A stretch of DNA of 64,000 nucleotides from Phanerodontia chrysosporium (Eukaryota; Basidiomycota; Agaricomycetes; Polyporales; Phanerochaetaceae): contig MJGA01000015.1 of assembly GCA_001910725.1 (NCBI GenBank), positions 682,001-746,000 of the forward strand, written 5' to 3'. The notes beneath the pieces are model-generated. The model saw only the letters and a list, made by a program, of their open reading frames with translations. It was not told the origin of the DNA and did no database searches. Position 1 is the stretch's first letter. Each line of letters begins with the position of its first letter. The translations under genes and the position numbers were made by a program. Shown here one piece after another: positions 22,940-35,836 of the stretch.

Positions 22940-24618
22940 ATGTCGGATGAGAAGAAGATCGCCGAGGCTGGATTTCCTGAGACGGGCTCGTTCGAGGGCT
23001 CCTCGAGCGACGCCAGCTCAGATGTCGAGAAGGTCATTGGCGTGCAGCTTGCAGAGGAGAGTCACCATGCAGTGAAATATAGGACCTGTTCATGGCAGAA
23101 GGTACGTCGTTCACGTGTATCGTCACTGTCGTGCGAGCTCATCGGTGGCGTTAGACGGCAGCGCTGCTTTTCTCAGAGTACATCTGTCTCGCTATCTTGT
23201 CCTTCCCATGGTACGTACACCCACCTCGCGATTCCCACCAGAAATTGACGGAAGTGCAGGTCCTTCTCCGTGCTCGGTATGGCGCCAGGCATCATCGTGA
23301 CCATCGCGGTCGCTGCAAGCGTGCAGTACACGTCCCTCATTCTCTGGCGCTACTGCCTCAAGCACCCCGAGGTGCGCGACGTGTGCGACATCGGCGGAAG
23401 CTCTTCGGCGGCTCGCAGCTCGCGTACAACGTCACCGCGCTCTTCTTCATCCTGAACAACACGTTCATCCAAGGTGCGCGCACTTCCGCTCTGCCGGTTC
23501 GCGGCACGTACTCACGCCGCACTTTCTTCAGCGCTGCACTGTCTCGTCGGCGCGAAGCTCCTCAACACCCTCACGGACGGGCACGTCGCGTGTACCGTCG
23601 TCTGGAGCGTCGTGACGGCCGTCGTGTGCTTCTTCGTGAGCCTCCCGCGGCCGCTGAGCCAGCTGAGCGGGCTCGGCGTGTTCAGCGCGGTGACGATGGG
23701 CATCGCGGTGCTGCTTGCGATCATCTTCGCGGGGATCCAGGACCACCCATTCGGATACATCGCGGGGCAGGCGCCGCTCGTGACGCGGCTGCCCGTGCCC
23801 GGCACGACGTACGTCGCGGGCATGTCCGCGTTCTTGAACATCACGTACACTTTCGTCGGCCAGATCACGCTCCCGTCGTTCATCGCCGAAATGAAGAACC
23901 CGCGCGACTTCCCGAAGGCGCTCTGGGCCGTCACGATCGCCGAGGTCGTCGTCTTCACGCTCTGCGGCGCGCTCATGTACCATTTCGTCGGCAACCAGTA
24001 CATGACGGCGCCCGCGTTCGGGAGCCTCCAGCCCGTGTACAAGAAGATCGCGTTTTCGTTCGCGATACCGACCATCATTTTCCTGGGCTCTCTCTATTCT
24101 GTGCGTGTTCGCTCCTTTGCACTACATTCTACAGCGTGGCTGACGCGTTATGCAGTCTGTCACGTCGCGCTTCGTCTTCTTCCGGCTCTTCCGGAACTCG
24201 CGCCACCGGCACGAGAACACGGCTGTTGCGTGGGGCTCGTGGGCCCTCATCGTCGGCCTGACGTGGACGGGCGCGTTCATCATTGCGGAGGTGATCCCCT
24301 TCTTCAGCGACATGCTCAGCCTCATGAGCTCGCTCTTCGACGGCTGGTTCGGGTGCGTTCTTCCCCTCTACTCTGCTCATTGGCCGTGCTGATGCTGAGC
24401 GGCGCAGGTTCATCTTCTGGGGCATGGCGTACTTGACGCTGTACCCAGGCGCGAAGAAGTGGGCTGGTGCGTGGCGCAGCGCGGAAACGCTGCTCAACTA
24501 CGGCATCATCCTCTTCGGTTTCTACATCCTTGTCGCAGGCACGTACACGTCCGTGAAGAGCATCATCATCGACTTTAATGGACAGAAGGTCTTCAGCTGC
24601 GTCAGCAACGGGCTATAG
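22940..24618 (+). CDS. AAAP-family amino acid transporter, apparent 1-nt frameshift
   Basis: Exons 22940-23101, 23155-23210, 23260-23473, 23532-24100, 24156-24352 and 24408-24618. An acidic Ser-rich cytosolic N-terminus is followed by about eleven helices, with family blocks AALLFSEYICLAILSFPWSF, LRLKHPE-like WRYCLKHPEVRDVCDIGG, QLAYNVTALFFILNNTFIQ and VGQITLPSFIAEMKNPRDFP. This is the fungal AVT-like amino acid/auxin permease family, moving neutral amino acids across the plasma or vacuolar membrane. At 23391-23399 the frame breaks after DVCDIGG; one additional G would restore KLFGGSQLAYN. Without that base the protein would stop early. With it the length is 469 aa, normal for the family. Confidence 0.88.
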
Positions 24619-26786
24619 TTTTCTCTTCCTTACAAGGGGTCACAAAATGCGCTGTCTCTCTGTTGATACAAGAGGTGTAGTTTTAGGTGTAAATTATAGC
24701 TGTATCTATAGGCCCGCCTAATCACGAAGCAAATATCGTTCTCGGTGCTTTACAGCGTCTTACGAACATCTACCATACTAGCTCAGTCTTCGTGGGTTGA
24801 CAGTCTCGACGTGTGTCGGCTCATACAGCACTCAGGAGCTACCGTAAAGCGACTGGACCTGTTTGTCTAACGGGAGTATCGTATCCTTCGGTAGGACGTG
24901 GATGACTCCGAGGTTAACAGCAACAACTCACATAAGACTGCGAATATAGCGAATACTTCGGTCTTAACTAGCTTGTACATCGTTGATGACATGAAGATTC
25001 GACGTCAGATACCGCTCATACACCCGTCCATACTACCAGAGGTGTCGGCCGCTGATAATCTGTGAGGTCCCAGGTGTCCTCTCGTGTGCATGGCTGCTTT
25101 ATAACACGATTCATAGATTCATGCGAGGATGTGTGGAGTGCTAGCAGGACTAGCCTACCTGTTCCCACCTTCATGCTACCAAATGGCTGTATCGGACCGA
25201 TCACGATAGCCTCGTGAGTCTATAACTTGTAGCAGCGCAGTGAACCACCAAGTCTCTTCACAATTAATTTGACCACGATTGCGAAGGCTAGGTTACAGAG
25301 TTAGATGAGCCTCATCCCCGACATAACGTCGTAGTCGGCACGTACGGAAATTACGCCCGCAGCACATACCCATGCAAGCATGGATCAGTGTTCGTGGCTG
25401 TGGAGAAGATCACCACCTAGTTGGAAAAGGTGTGCGAAGCCAAGGAGAAGCGGATCTGCAACCCCAAACTATACGCACACACGCGCAGTGCTAATCAGCT
25501 CCACCGTTGCGCTGCTCTTCATCTGCGACGCCCAGGCTACTCTCGACCCTCGAGGCTGGCAGAGTGTGCGATTCTCGCCATCCCTCCAACGTGCGCCTCG
25601 TCATACACACACCCGCCAAGCGGCTCCGCATTGACAGGAGAGGCCACGACCGCATATCGCTATCGCGCACAGCGGGCTCCCTTGCACGTGCGCCGGATTT
25701 CGGGGGGTGCGCGCAGATCGTCGCAGACAGGACGCGTGGATTCCGCGCCCTGCGTTCCGGCTTTCGAAAGGAAAAGGACCCTGCCCGCCACTCTGCGCGT
25801 GCTCGTCCCCGAGCTCAGGGTCCCGCCCGCCCGCCGATCCTATGTGTTCCGCGAGGCCGCGGCTAGGCCCCAGCGCTCCTCAGCGGAGCCAGTTGCAGCA
25901 GGCAGCGTGGGCAATTGATACGGCAGGACATAGTCCCACGTCTAGCAAGGCACACGGCCGTTGACGATATCGTCTCGGCGTCCCGGCGCTAGCAATGGCG
26001 AGTGGTCAGTGTTCGACGATGTTGTTGCTCTTGACGGAACAGCGCACCGCTTCCGTTGTATACAAAGGTTGCACCGGGCCACGGAGCCTATGGCTCCGTG
26101 CAGGGCGACTGCTATCAACTGTTCGCGAAGGATACATTAGTATCGAGAAGGTGAGAGAATTGCGAAGGACGGGTGCGCCACGGGCCACGCCTCCCGAGTT
26201 CACACCAGGGCGCAGGCACATGCCGTGGTCTGCTGCACACGAACTCGGGACCCGGGCAAATACCGAGGCGAACGTGCCATCGATGCACCTTCGGGCGGCG
26301 GCGTGCGCGTCCAGCGCGCGAGTTGCCGTGGCGTCGCCAGCCTCCCGGCCTACGCCTGCCCGTCCCACGTATATTGCCTCTGTATGTGGCGCATGCACGA
26401 TGGTCTCCGTAGGCCGGTCTCTCCCTCGGCACGATGCAAGATTGCCGTCGCAACGACCCTGGTAGTGGTGGTGGTACACGGACAGCTTGATACCGGAACG
26501 TACCTGCCGTTCGCGTGCAGCTCCTTCGACTGTGCAAGGTGCCTGTAGGACAAGGCAGTTTACTCGGGGATTGATGGTTTGCTATGCGGAGGCCGCCCGA
26601 AGGAGTCATTCTCTGGGATTTTCTCAGGCTCGACACCCCGGCCACACTCGCATTGATGCCAGACGAATCGTTGTTCCAGAATGAGCACCTTGTTTGTGCA
26701 GCGCGTTCAGTATAATCCGGTTAATTCCTATTCGTTGTCTGTCGTGATACAATGTATGAGTACAATATATGATATACGGGATTGCT
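24619..26786. other. Gene-poor stretch, 2.2 kb
   Basis: No supported gene. The first part (24620-25400) is AT-richer with no long frames; the second is GC-richer with overlapping short frames on both strands and no domain signal. No terminal repeats or transposase remnants were recognised. Confidence 0.45.
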
Positions 26787-28282
26787 CTAGAATGTCAGCC
26801 TAAGCTCATCCCTGCGTGACCGAGAGGCGGGGTCGAAGAAGGGCTTTTCGCCGATACCAACAACGCGGTTCCCTTGACGATGGTCTGCATAGTCGTTACT
26901 GCACAGCATGTATTAGCCACCAGCATGCAAAATCGCGAGCATATAGCAGAAATAGGACACTTACGTTGCGGTATGGAAAGTCGCGCGGTTGTCCCAAATT
27001 GCCACGTCGTTCACACCCCACTTGAAGCGCACCTGGAGGTCGTGGTTTTCGGAGATGTGGCGGAAGAGGTAGTCAAGCAGCGCTGCAGATTCTTCGGGGT
27101 GCAATTCAACAATGCGCTTTGTGAAGCTGCGGTGTATACTATGAGTTGTGTCAACAACGCAGAATGGGTGGCATACGTACCCCTTGTTTACAAAGAGCGA
27201 CTTGTAGCCTGTGACAGGGTGAGTGCGAATGACGGGGCTGCGCAGGAACATCAGAATATGGCAGGGTCGTCGCAGAGATCGACAACGTACTGGATGGCGC
27301 GGAGGTCTGTGCTGCTGTTTGCTGGATTACCGCGCTTTGTCTGGATAGGCACATTAAGCTGTTTTGCGGTCTGTATAGACGTGATAGTAGCATTGAGACG
27401 TTGTTTATGGAGAGATGTTCAGAGTCTTACCTCGTGAAAGAAGTTGCCATCGTGCTCGGCGGTCAATGTCTCCAAGAAACGCTTAAAGGCTGGCGAAAGG
27501 CGGTCATACGCTTCATATCCACTACACGATAGATGGGTCAAAAACACGATTGAATCCCCGTTCAGGTATCCATGCTTACCTCGCCCACTAGACAATACGT
27601 CAGAATCAGATTAAGCGATGTTATTGGCGACAATATACTCACAAGAGTGTCTCCGCCGACTGCAGGGAGCCCTGATGAGACCATTACGCATATATCCAGC
27701 AAACTTGCTACATACCTTTCGGTAGGGTGTGCATTTTCAAGATCTATGTTGGGGGTTAGAACTAATAACATTGGCTTTGTCGTCTGCACACACCGCATAG
27801 TCCGATGGAACAGGCTCGAAGGTAATGTCCGAGTGCCACCCATTGCTCGCCCTCACGTTCGGCACGTATCCCGCACGGGCAATCCCCCTGGTACATCACA
27901 CTCAGTCCAGGCCCAAATGAAGAGAGCGAGCGCACGCACCCCATAGAGGAGATAACAGACGTGTCCGCGCCAAGCTCAGGCGTGTCCTCGGAGACGGGAT
28001 GCCTGTGGAGGCTGCTCTCGGCCGGGCGACCAGACAAAGCACCGAGACGGAGGCCGAGCTGCTTCTGCTGAGCGATCGTGAGGTCCTGCGCGCGGAAGAA
28101 GACGACGCCGCGGTGGGACACGAGCCGCGCGAGGTCGCGCAGCAGCACGTCTGCGTCGTCGGCCTCGAGCCACGCGCTGAGCTGCACGCCTGCCGGAAGC
28201 TCGTGCCGATGTGCGCCGTCTCGTCGACAGGCGCGAAGCGTTCGAGTGTGCCGTAAACTGAGGGGGTCGGTGGGAGGACCAT
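26787..28282 (-). CDS. TauD-type Fe(II)/2-oxoglutarate-dependent dioxygenase, apparent 1-nt frameshift
   Basis: Ten exons: 27940-28282, 27794-27887, 27716-27743, 27643-27659, 27580-27587, 27431-27521, 27291-27370, 27181-27237, 26965-27126, 26787-26898; 330 aa after allowing one missing base. The iron site is intact: WHSD (His and Asp at about residues 132 and 134) and the distal His in NRATFHTATNDY (about 290), with the following Arg of QGNRV for 2-oxoglutarate. Other family blocks are VGGDTLWASGYEAYDRL and HPVTGYKSLFVNKGFTKR. Fungal homologs release sulfite from taurine or other sulfonates. Three consecutive exons are 28, 17 and 8 nt. The frame breaks in exon 1 at 28193-28198 between HIGTSF and AGVQLSAWL; one extra C on the coding strand restores it. 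Confidence 0.9.
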
Positions 28283-31200
28283 GTCTTCGCAGCCGGGCTT
28301 CGAGGTGCGGGGGAGTGCGGGGGAGGGTTGCGAGAGGCTCAGCGGCGGCGACGCGCGGTGGGTTGGCTGTTATACGGCATTTTGCATGCCGTCAGGGGCG
28401 GTTTCGTCGCGCCTGGAACTGAGTGGAACGTGAGGCTCCGAGAGCACGCCATGCTGGTCGTGACTAGAAACGCGTTCGCTGCGAGTGAGCGGGCGCAGAC
28501 CGGCGCTTCTTGCTAGCTACCTCATCTCGCGCAATTCGACCACCTGCTTGCACGTCAAGACTACAGCTGCTCCTGACATGGTGGCCATACTCGCGTAAAG
28601 ATGGCATTTTTACCTCAAGCTAGAGAGATACACTACAGGCAAGCGAGGTACGACTCCGGAGCGATAAGGGCTTACCCATTGATGTCGACTTAGCTACCGG
28701 CCTTGCGTTTCTCTAGCAGATAACTCCAGGGGAAATGAGCACATGTAACGGCACTGCACGTTGCAGCCATAAAGGCAGTTTTCCGTTGGCGAGGCACGGA
28801 TATCTGTGAGGCTCGCCCGAACGAACGACGTAAGCAGTATACACACGTACTCGAGCACTCACAATCAATGAAATTGATAGGAAGATATGCAGGGCAGCCT
28901 AGTCTATCAGCACGTTTCTTTGCCATTGACAGATCCTCGAGGCACGCTGAACGCGCGGATTACGAGAAATTCAGGCCGCTATGCAGCACTTCTGACCCAC
29001 CTCCGCGGTCAGCAGGCATAGCGAGGGTTTTTAGGTTAGGCTCGCCGCTGCCCGCTGCTATGGGCTCGCCGTTAACGGACGCAGGTCGTTGATTGGAAGT
29101 TCGGGAGCCCACGGCTAGACCTGGGCATACCCGCTTCAAAATCGCAGCGCGCTGCCTGCAGACAACAGCGTGGCACGCATTATTCCCGCGATGTGTAAAT
29201 GTGACGGCTCGGGACCCCATGCTAGAGCTGGCGAGCTTCTGGTTGCCAAGGTCCGACTCTGGCAGAACGCCTGTGTGGGCCGCCCCAGGACAGGTCAGTC
29301 ATTACATATGCTACTCGGAAATGCCGGTGATGAACGCGTAGTGGACTGGCTGCTAGGATATCCATAACGGACCTACAGGGACCTACAGTCCCGTGCCGTG
29401 CGCCTATGAGCAGTGCAGCCCTGCAGATAAAACTGGACCCTGACGGAGAAACTGCCTCGAGGAGGGCTCGAATCCCGCGCATTTCTCGCGCTGGCAGGGA
29501 ACAGATGGCGCAGCGGTTGCGCGTTTCTGGCGACAGCCGCACCCTCGCTCGTGGAGACGCAAACGGTGATGTCTTTGTGCTGGGCACAATGGAGGAGGAC
29601 AGAGGACGGCTCTGCGATCAGCCTTAGGTATGCATTGCAATGGAAGGGGTGGTACAAGAACGCACGGCCGTGCTCGCAATGCCGTGGGAAGGTAGCTCGG
29701 GACCGTGCTATGCCCTGCTGGGCTGCACACGACGCGGCGCCGCATCAGCATCTGCATTGTCCGCCCCCCAAACGCGGCGAGGGCTGTGCAGGGATAATAG
29801 CATGGGTGCCAACGTGACGCGGGGCGACGCAGCCACGCCACTGGCACTGTGTGAAGTTGCCCACGCACCCTGCTGATGAGACACAGGCCACATGTCCGCG
29901 CTTCCGCCAGGCAGGATTTGCGCGCGAGCACCTGCGCAGAGCGACACCGGATAGGCCCCATCGATGGGCAGCGCACGCGGGCTGAGACACGGATGGCGGC
30001 ATCGTCGCCTCACCCGCGCGCGACTCTGGTGCTGTAGCGGCCGGACTCGTCGTGCTTCGGGCGGCGCGCACGCTGCCTATGGCCCGCTGGGCTCGTGCAG
30101 CGCGCGCGCGCGCCCACGAGACCCGTCTGTGGGTCCACTGGTCTCTGCGCCCTCGTCACACTGACGCTCTGATCCATCACCGTCTGGTACGTGATGCGGC
30201 AGGGGGGCAGGGCATGAGGCACCGCGCTGCGATCCTAGGATATCCCGGCGCGCAGCCGCGACGCGACGCGCCGACCCGCGCGACGACGACGAGGCGGCCG
30301 TCGGCTCTGGCACCTCGCACGCACCCACGCCAGCAACGCACACACACGCCACGCCCACGCCCACGCCTGCGTCCCCGCTCGGAGGCGACGCCCCGCGGCC
30401 GAGCCGTGTCCCTGCGGAGCCCTGCCGCCGCCTGGCGCCACGAGGGCCGCTATCAGAGCTTCCCGTGGAAGACACGTGCGGGCGCACTAAAGGCCTCGGT
30501 GGGAAGTTTCGAACGGCCGTGGAAGGCCTCTGCAAGCGGCGGCGCGGCCGTGCTCTGTCATTTCCGTCGCGGACAAGGGTCCCGCCGCAGCGGGCACGAC
30601 GCACAGGAGCGCACTGTGCGTTCAGGCGGCGCGTTGCAGCGTCCGCGCTAGGTAGAGAGATACATTATGTCCAGGTGGAAGAGCGCGCTCCAGAGTAGAC
30701 GAACGCTGTAAGGAACTGCCGTACGAACGACGGGCCGTGTCCGCTATCGCGCTCGCGCTCGCCTTCGCCCCAGCCAGCGGGTCGCAGGGCGCCACGGCGC
30801 TGCGTTCTATCACCCTCCCGGTGCCGGCCGTGCAGACAAAGTTTTCTTCGCGTGCAATGTATACGATGTGTATCGAACTGTATGGAACGACAAGCAATGT
30901 CCGAAAAGTCGCGAAGGAAGGAGTAGCGGTACGTGGCAAGCGGTGCGAGCGAGCTGCCCGTCGCAGGAAGTACGGTGGCGATACACAGGCCCCGCGAACG
31001 GGCTGGCCATAAGATATGCAGCGGCCGTGAGTGGGCCTCGCAGTCGAAGACGTTGGTCAGTCCGCACAGCCGCACACGAACGCAGAGATGTTTGACGATT
31101 ATAATATTTGGGAATTCATTTCTGTCTAGCCTAGAACCTATAGCCTATACATGCCTACTATGATACAGACATACTTGTTTGTTGTTGCAATTGAAGCCCC

Positions 31201-31603
31201 AGTCCCAGTAATTAACAACGCACGCAGGAAAGGTGGTATTTGAATGGGTGGGGGTATAAAGAAAGAAATGCGGTGGTCCGTGTAGAAGAAGTGCGTGCGG
31301 AGCAAGCCAGGGCGCCCAGTGACGAAAGGATGCAATGCAATGAGGGTTGAGATGAAGCACTGGAAGGTGGAAGACACGGACGGGAGAGCAAGGAATTAGG
31401 CACCCGCGAATGAGCGACGATGAAGGGACAAGAATAATGATACCAGTACGGGGGGACACGACAGTCGGCGCCGGGAAAGTGGACACCAAGTGCGCAGGCG
31501 AAGCACGCCATACAGCTCGCGCTCTCTCGGGCGAGGTTACACTTCGAGTCCTCCTCCACGCGGCGCAGCAAGGCAGTGCGCGGGGCGGCCGGCGGGGCGC
31601 GCA
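28283..31603. other. Gene-poor GC-rich stretch, 3.3 kb
   Basis: No supported gene. Frames are open on both strands in 29.0-31.1 kb simply because stop codons are rare at this GC content; their products are Arg/Pro/Ala-rich and domain-free. The segment 31140-31600 is the 3' flank of the cyclin gene. Confidence 0.45.
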
Positions 31604-32705
31604 TCACCACTCGATGGGCGTCGCGTACGCGAAGAGTTCCGTTTTTGCAGACGGACGGCGCGCGGGCTGTGCGCGGCGCTGGGGCGCGTGCTTGTGTGCG
31701 GCGGCCTCCATCGCCATCGGCACGGAGCCGGCGGGCGTCGCGATCTTCGCGGTGAGGTCCTCGGCGCCGGGCGGCGTCGGCGGCGACACGGACGAGGCGG
31801 GCGACGTCGAGTTCGAGTGCGACGCCTCGGGCGTCGGCGGCGTGCCCGGCGAGGACGGCGGCGTCAGGTACACGATCTCGGGCTGTGGCGCGGGCGGCAC
31901 AGACGAGTTCGTCGTCGGCGGCGGGCGCGGCGCAGGCTTCGGCGGCGACGTCGATGGGCCGCGGCCGGTGACGAAGGTCGGCGCGGGCTGCGCGTTCGTG
32001 TACGGCGTCGTCGAGGGCATCGGGGACGGCGCGGGCGAGGGGAGCGCGTAGGTCGGGTAGGGGCCGGGGCCCTTGAAGTCCCGCTTCACCCTCTGCTCGA
32101 ACTCGGCGAGCGCGGAGGGCTCGACGTTGAGCTGCCACTCCAGGTAGCTGCACATTTCCCGCTCCATCTGGTTGATCTCGCGGAGGGCGAACATGCCCTG
32201 GCCGACGATCGACCAGGACTTGTTGGAGTAGGTGTCGTCGCAGATGACCTTGGAGGAGAGCATGAAGGCCGAGATAAATAGACGGTGGCCTGACGAGCCT
32301 CGCGCAGCGGGGAACCTCGCTTTTAGTCGTTGCAATAGATACAGGGCCGCGAATGTGACGGATTCGTGCAGTCGTGTCCGGTGGAGGGCGTAGGCGATAA
32401 ATAGATCGAGGCGGGGCGCTGGCTGGTTGGGCGACTGGACTGGAGGCTGCTCCGGGCATGCGAAGAGGTGGGTGACGAAATGGGCGCACACCTTGGCGGT
32501 GTCTTCATGGCCATAGTAGGGGTCCGGCTGGGACGGAGGAGAGGAGACTGTGAGCTGGTGCGTCCGCGGGGGTGGGACGGGAGATCCCGAGAGCAAGGGT
32601 GCTTACCGCGGAACCATGGTGTGCTGTGCCTGCCCGAGCCATTCGTGTGCTGCGTCTTGTGGGAGACTGGTGGCGAGCTGCAGATGGGCCGCCAACTGTG
32701 GCCAT
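31604..32705 (-). CDS. Pho80/Pcl-type cyclin with Pro-rich C-terminal tail
   Basis: Exons 32607-32705 and 31604-32527 (79-nt intron) give 340 aa. The cyclin box covers about residues 35-190: IAYALHRTRLHESVTFAALY, then LQRLKARFPAARG, HRLFISAFMLSSKVICDDTY and NKSWSIVGQGMFALREINQM followed by MEREMCSYLEWQLNVEP. This is the PCL1/PCL5/PHO80 subgroup that partners a Pho85-like kinase in nutrient or cell-cycle control. The C-terminal ~150 residues are Pro/Ser/Thr-rich with many S/T-P sites, likely phosphodegrons. The ATG at 32705 is the first one downstream of a TATA box and is in frame across the intron. Its N-terminus is basic (RRSTRMARAG). Confidence 0.87.
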
Positions 32706-32802
32706 GTAGAGGACGGGTGTGCCTTGGGGGACGACGGCGAGGTCGTTGAGGCGGCGTCAAAACGACGGTGACTGGAGGGCGACGGAGGCTGGGAGGGAAG
32801 GT

Positions 32803-32810
32803 GTATATAA
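32803..32810 (-). promoter_or_regulatory. TATA box of the cyclin gene
   Basis: TATATA-type element on the minus strand about 100 nt upstream of ATG 32705. It supports that start over alternatives further upstream. Confidence 0.55.
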
Positions 32811-34890
32811 GTCAGAGAGGCCGGCACGGTGGACAGAGATCTTGCGATCGGCTGACAGTAGAGGCCCGGGAGCGCATGGGCACAAGGGGCCATGCCCTGC
32901 AGCCAGGCCATAATAAATCCCCGTGGCGGTTGCCGTTCCCGGTGCATCGACAGATACGCGCCCCCATGCAAACAGGCGAAAACAGTCGAGAAAAAACGAT
33001 TATAATCCTGGTCTCCCAGCGGTCTCCAGCCGACCAGGTCCCTTCTGATCCGCGCGCGCCCCAGACGGGATCTCTCTCAGCAGAACGTTCCTGTAGAAGA
33101 CACTCACCTCGACTGAACCGATTGTCCACACGGGGCGTCGTTTTCCTAGCAAGCGAGGCCTCGAGGCGTGGGGGCTGATAGCAGTAGCAAAGCTGGAGAG
33201 AAGGGGGCGAGGATATGTGCTCGATGTCTTGTGCAGCACCCGCGGTTTTGTACCTCGAGCGGTGTGCCACTTTGAGTCACTTTTTGTTGATCCCAGACGC
33301 AGGGGCCATGGGGATTAGACGATCATCGTCTGCGCCAACACGTATTTCCGGCTGGGGCGAACCGCCACACCCAAAAAATTTACCTTGCCTTATCCGGACT
33401 AATATTGGCCTCCCGCGCCGTCGGCCTCTCCCCCGATATCCAACAGATAACCCCTTGCCGCTTATGTAATTCTTTGTTGCTTTCCCGTCCCTTTGTCTAT
33501 CCTCAGTGTGCCACTCCCCGCCTTGTTCACTGCCGTTGCCGTCCCAAAGCGAGGCCAATGACTTTCGTCTGACGTTGCTAATACTGCTCATCCGTACGCC
33601 ATGCAGAAGAAGCAAGGCCTATGAACGCACACCCTGTCACTGCAAGCACAGCTTGACTTGCAAGCTCTCTTCTTGTCCATTCGTATGTTGCCACATCGCT
33701 GCCCGCCGCCAGTCCATCTCATGACGACACCCTCCGTCAGCCCATGACGCAGACAAAGCAGCGGGCACGCTGCAGCCACGCTCGACCGGGGCGCGCCTGA
33801 AACGTCTTGTATGAGGCGGCGAGTACCCTGCATCCGCAGCTGCCGTCGCCCTCGTCAACATCGGGGACGAGTGCTGGCGCAACGCGACGCAGCAGCACAC
33901 GCAGCGCTTCCCACCGACGTCATCGCCGCCCTCTTGGCGACGACGCGCCGGGGGTCCGCGCTGCCCTACCCGAGCCTCGTCTCGCGCAACGCGTCCGCTG
34001 AGCCACACGCCGCGCGCCGTGCGTCGGTCGTATAACGAACCCGACCAAATCGGACTTGTTTCGCATATTCCAGTTTTTTATGTGCGCGATAAGTCTAAAC
34101 GCGGCCCGACACGAAATAAAAATAATAAACCTGACCTTCCGCGCCGATGACTGCACAGCTCGGGGGCACGCGTTTGTGCCACAACCCTCGTCCGACCGCG
34201 CGGGACCTGAAAACGGTCGCGCAACCGCGGGGCCCCGACAGAGAGGCGTGGGCTTTGCCTCCGAGCCCCGGGGCGCACGGCACCTGCATTTTGACTAGCA
34301 TTTTGACTGCCAAGCTCGGCAAGGCGCCCACGGCCAGCCTTCGCTTGCACGCCCACAGAGCGTCGGGCGATGGGCAGAGGGCTGCAGCACGCGGGCGGGG
34401 CCCCGAAGGCAGCCCTATCGTCGCGGCGGGCAGTCGCAGAGGCCTGCTAGCGCAGCCGCCGTCTGCGCATCGGGTGAGACGCACCCTAAATCGCAGGCTA
34501 TCAGACATCGCTGCCGCGAAGCCCTTCGCGCGCGTTGGATCTGTCTCTCTCTTTCTGCGCTGTGCGTGGCACACCTGCCCATCGCGCTGCATCCGGGTTT
34601 TTCCCCACGCTGATGGGTGCACAGCGGGGACCCTTCTTATCCAAATGTCGCTGGGCCCCTGCTGCAGAAGCTGGCACGCTCCTGTGACGACGCCGTGCGA
34701 TGGGCTACGATAGCGCGGACGCTTGGCCTGCCGGATCTTGGCCCGACGCGTTCCTAGCCCGCCGCTGCATTTGGGACTAGTCTTCCTCCATGCTAGGACG
34801 CAAAGCGGACGACGACGCCTGCACACCGGGTCACGGGACACTGCACAAGGCCGCCACACGTCCTCAATTTACCCTGCACGACCCTGTAAG

Positions 34891-34911
34891 CAGCAGCAGC
34901 AGCAGCAGCAG
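34891..34911. repeat. (CAG)7 microsatellite
   Basis: Seven perfect CAG units in a non-coding context. Confidence 0.9.
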
Positions 34912-35086
34912 CGAGTCTGCGCATCGATGTCGCCCCGGTGCATCCACTCGACTCCTGTCTCAGCCCATCGCAGCCCATTCCGCTCCACAGAACAGCGAAG
35001 AAATCGGTACGGCCACACACACACGCTGGTTGTGCACCGTGCCCAGGCTTGACGTCAAACTCGGCGCGGCGCGTTGCAGCGGCGTG

Positions 35087-35100
35087 CCCCCCCCCCCCCC
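35087..35100. repeat. Poly-C tract, C14
   Basis: Fourteen uninterrupted C on the plus strand; the only comparable run in the window is the G14 tract about 720 bp downstream. Confidence 0.9.
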
Positions 35101-35822
35101 TCCTCGGGGAGCGAGACGCCGCTTTTCTGCTGTCCGGTCTATGGTAGCGCAGGATCGGAGGACCGTGCGCGATGCTGTTGCGCCGCCGTGTTTGCACTTG
35201 GGTGTCCACCGCGGCCTGTGTCCTGACGCGCCAACGTGCCGGGGACACGCGATGTCGCTGCGGTGTCCCCGGGACGTGTCGTGATGCCCCTCCTCATCTC
35301 ATCACACCAGCACTCGGTTTCACACCGCGTTGTGTTCCGCTGTTACGACAGAGGCCCCCCATCGCGCGTCCGTGCACGCGCTCCCTGTACGGCAGACGCG
35401 ACAGCGGTACCCGCGTCGCCCGCGCTCGCTCCGGCATCCTTCATGCGTCGCTGTCTCGGACCTTGCTCCTCTCTGCTCGCCCACACAGGCAATCGCGCGT
35501 GCCGCAGGCGCTGCACCGTCCGCCGCCGCGAGGTCCTCAGCCAGCCTCGCCGGTGCCCCGTGCACACGTCTGAAAAGCGCCAGCGTTCGCCTGTTCTTCT
35601 CGTAATTCCCGCCGCGTTCGCGAAGCGTGCACCGCCCCCGCGGACGTCCTGGCATTGACACGACCCTTTCCGGACATGGGCATGGGCACGCGCGTCTCAC
35701 TCGTGGCGGTCTCCCCTGGCACCTCCGGCGGGACCCCAGCTGGGACCTGTCAGTGGCCCGCGCGCCCGGCCACGCTCATGGCCACCGGGGCGTCAACGTT
35801 TACGGTGTGTGCACGCACGCAC

Positions 35823-35836
35823 GGGGGGGGGGGGGG
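35823..35836. repeat. Poly-G tract, G14
   Basis: Fourteen uninterrupted G on the plus strand. Run length is likely approximate, given signs of homopolymer errors elsewhere in the window. Confidence 0.9.

Noticed and set aside
23374..23402. A 29-nt intron that would restore the transporter frame
   Set aside because: Far shorter than any other intron here, and it would delete the conserved VRDVCDIGG segment; a missing base is simpler.
32603..32971. Alternative upstream frame for the cyclin N-terminus ending HTMVPR
   Set aside because: It leaves the wrong phase at the 32606 donor and starts upstream of the TATA box; the ATG at 32705 joins in frame to the cyclin box.
34095..34859. 254-residue minus-strand frame in the gene-free block
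   Set aside because: Same reason: Arg/Pro/Ala-rich, overlapping frames on the opposite strand, no homology signal.
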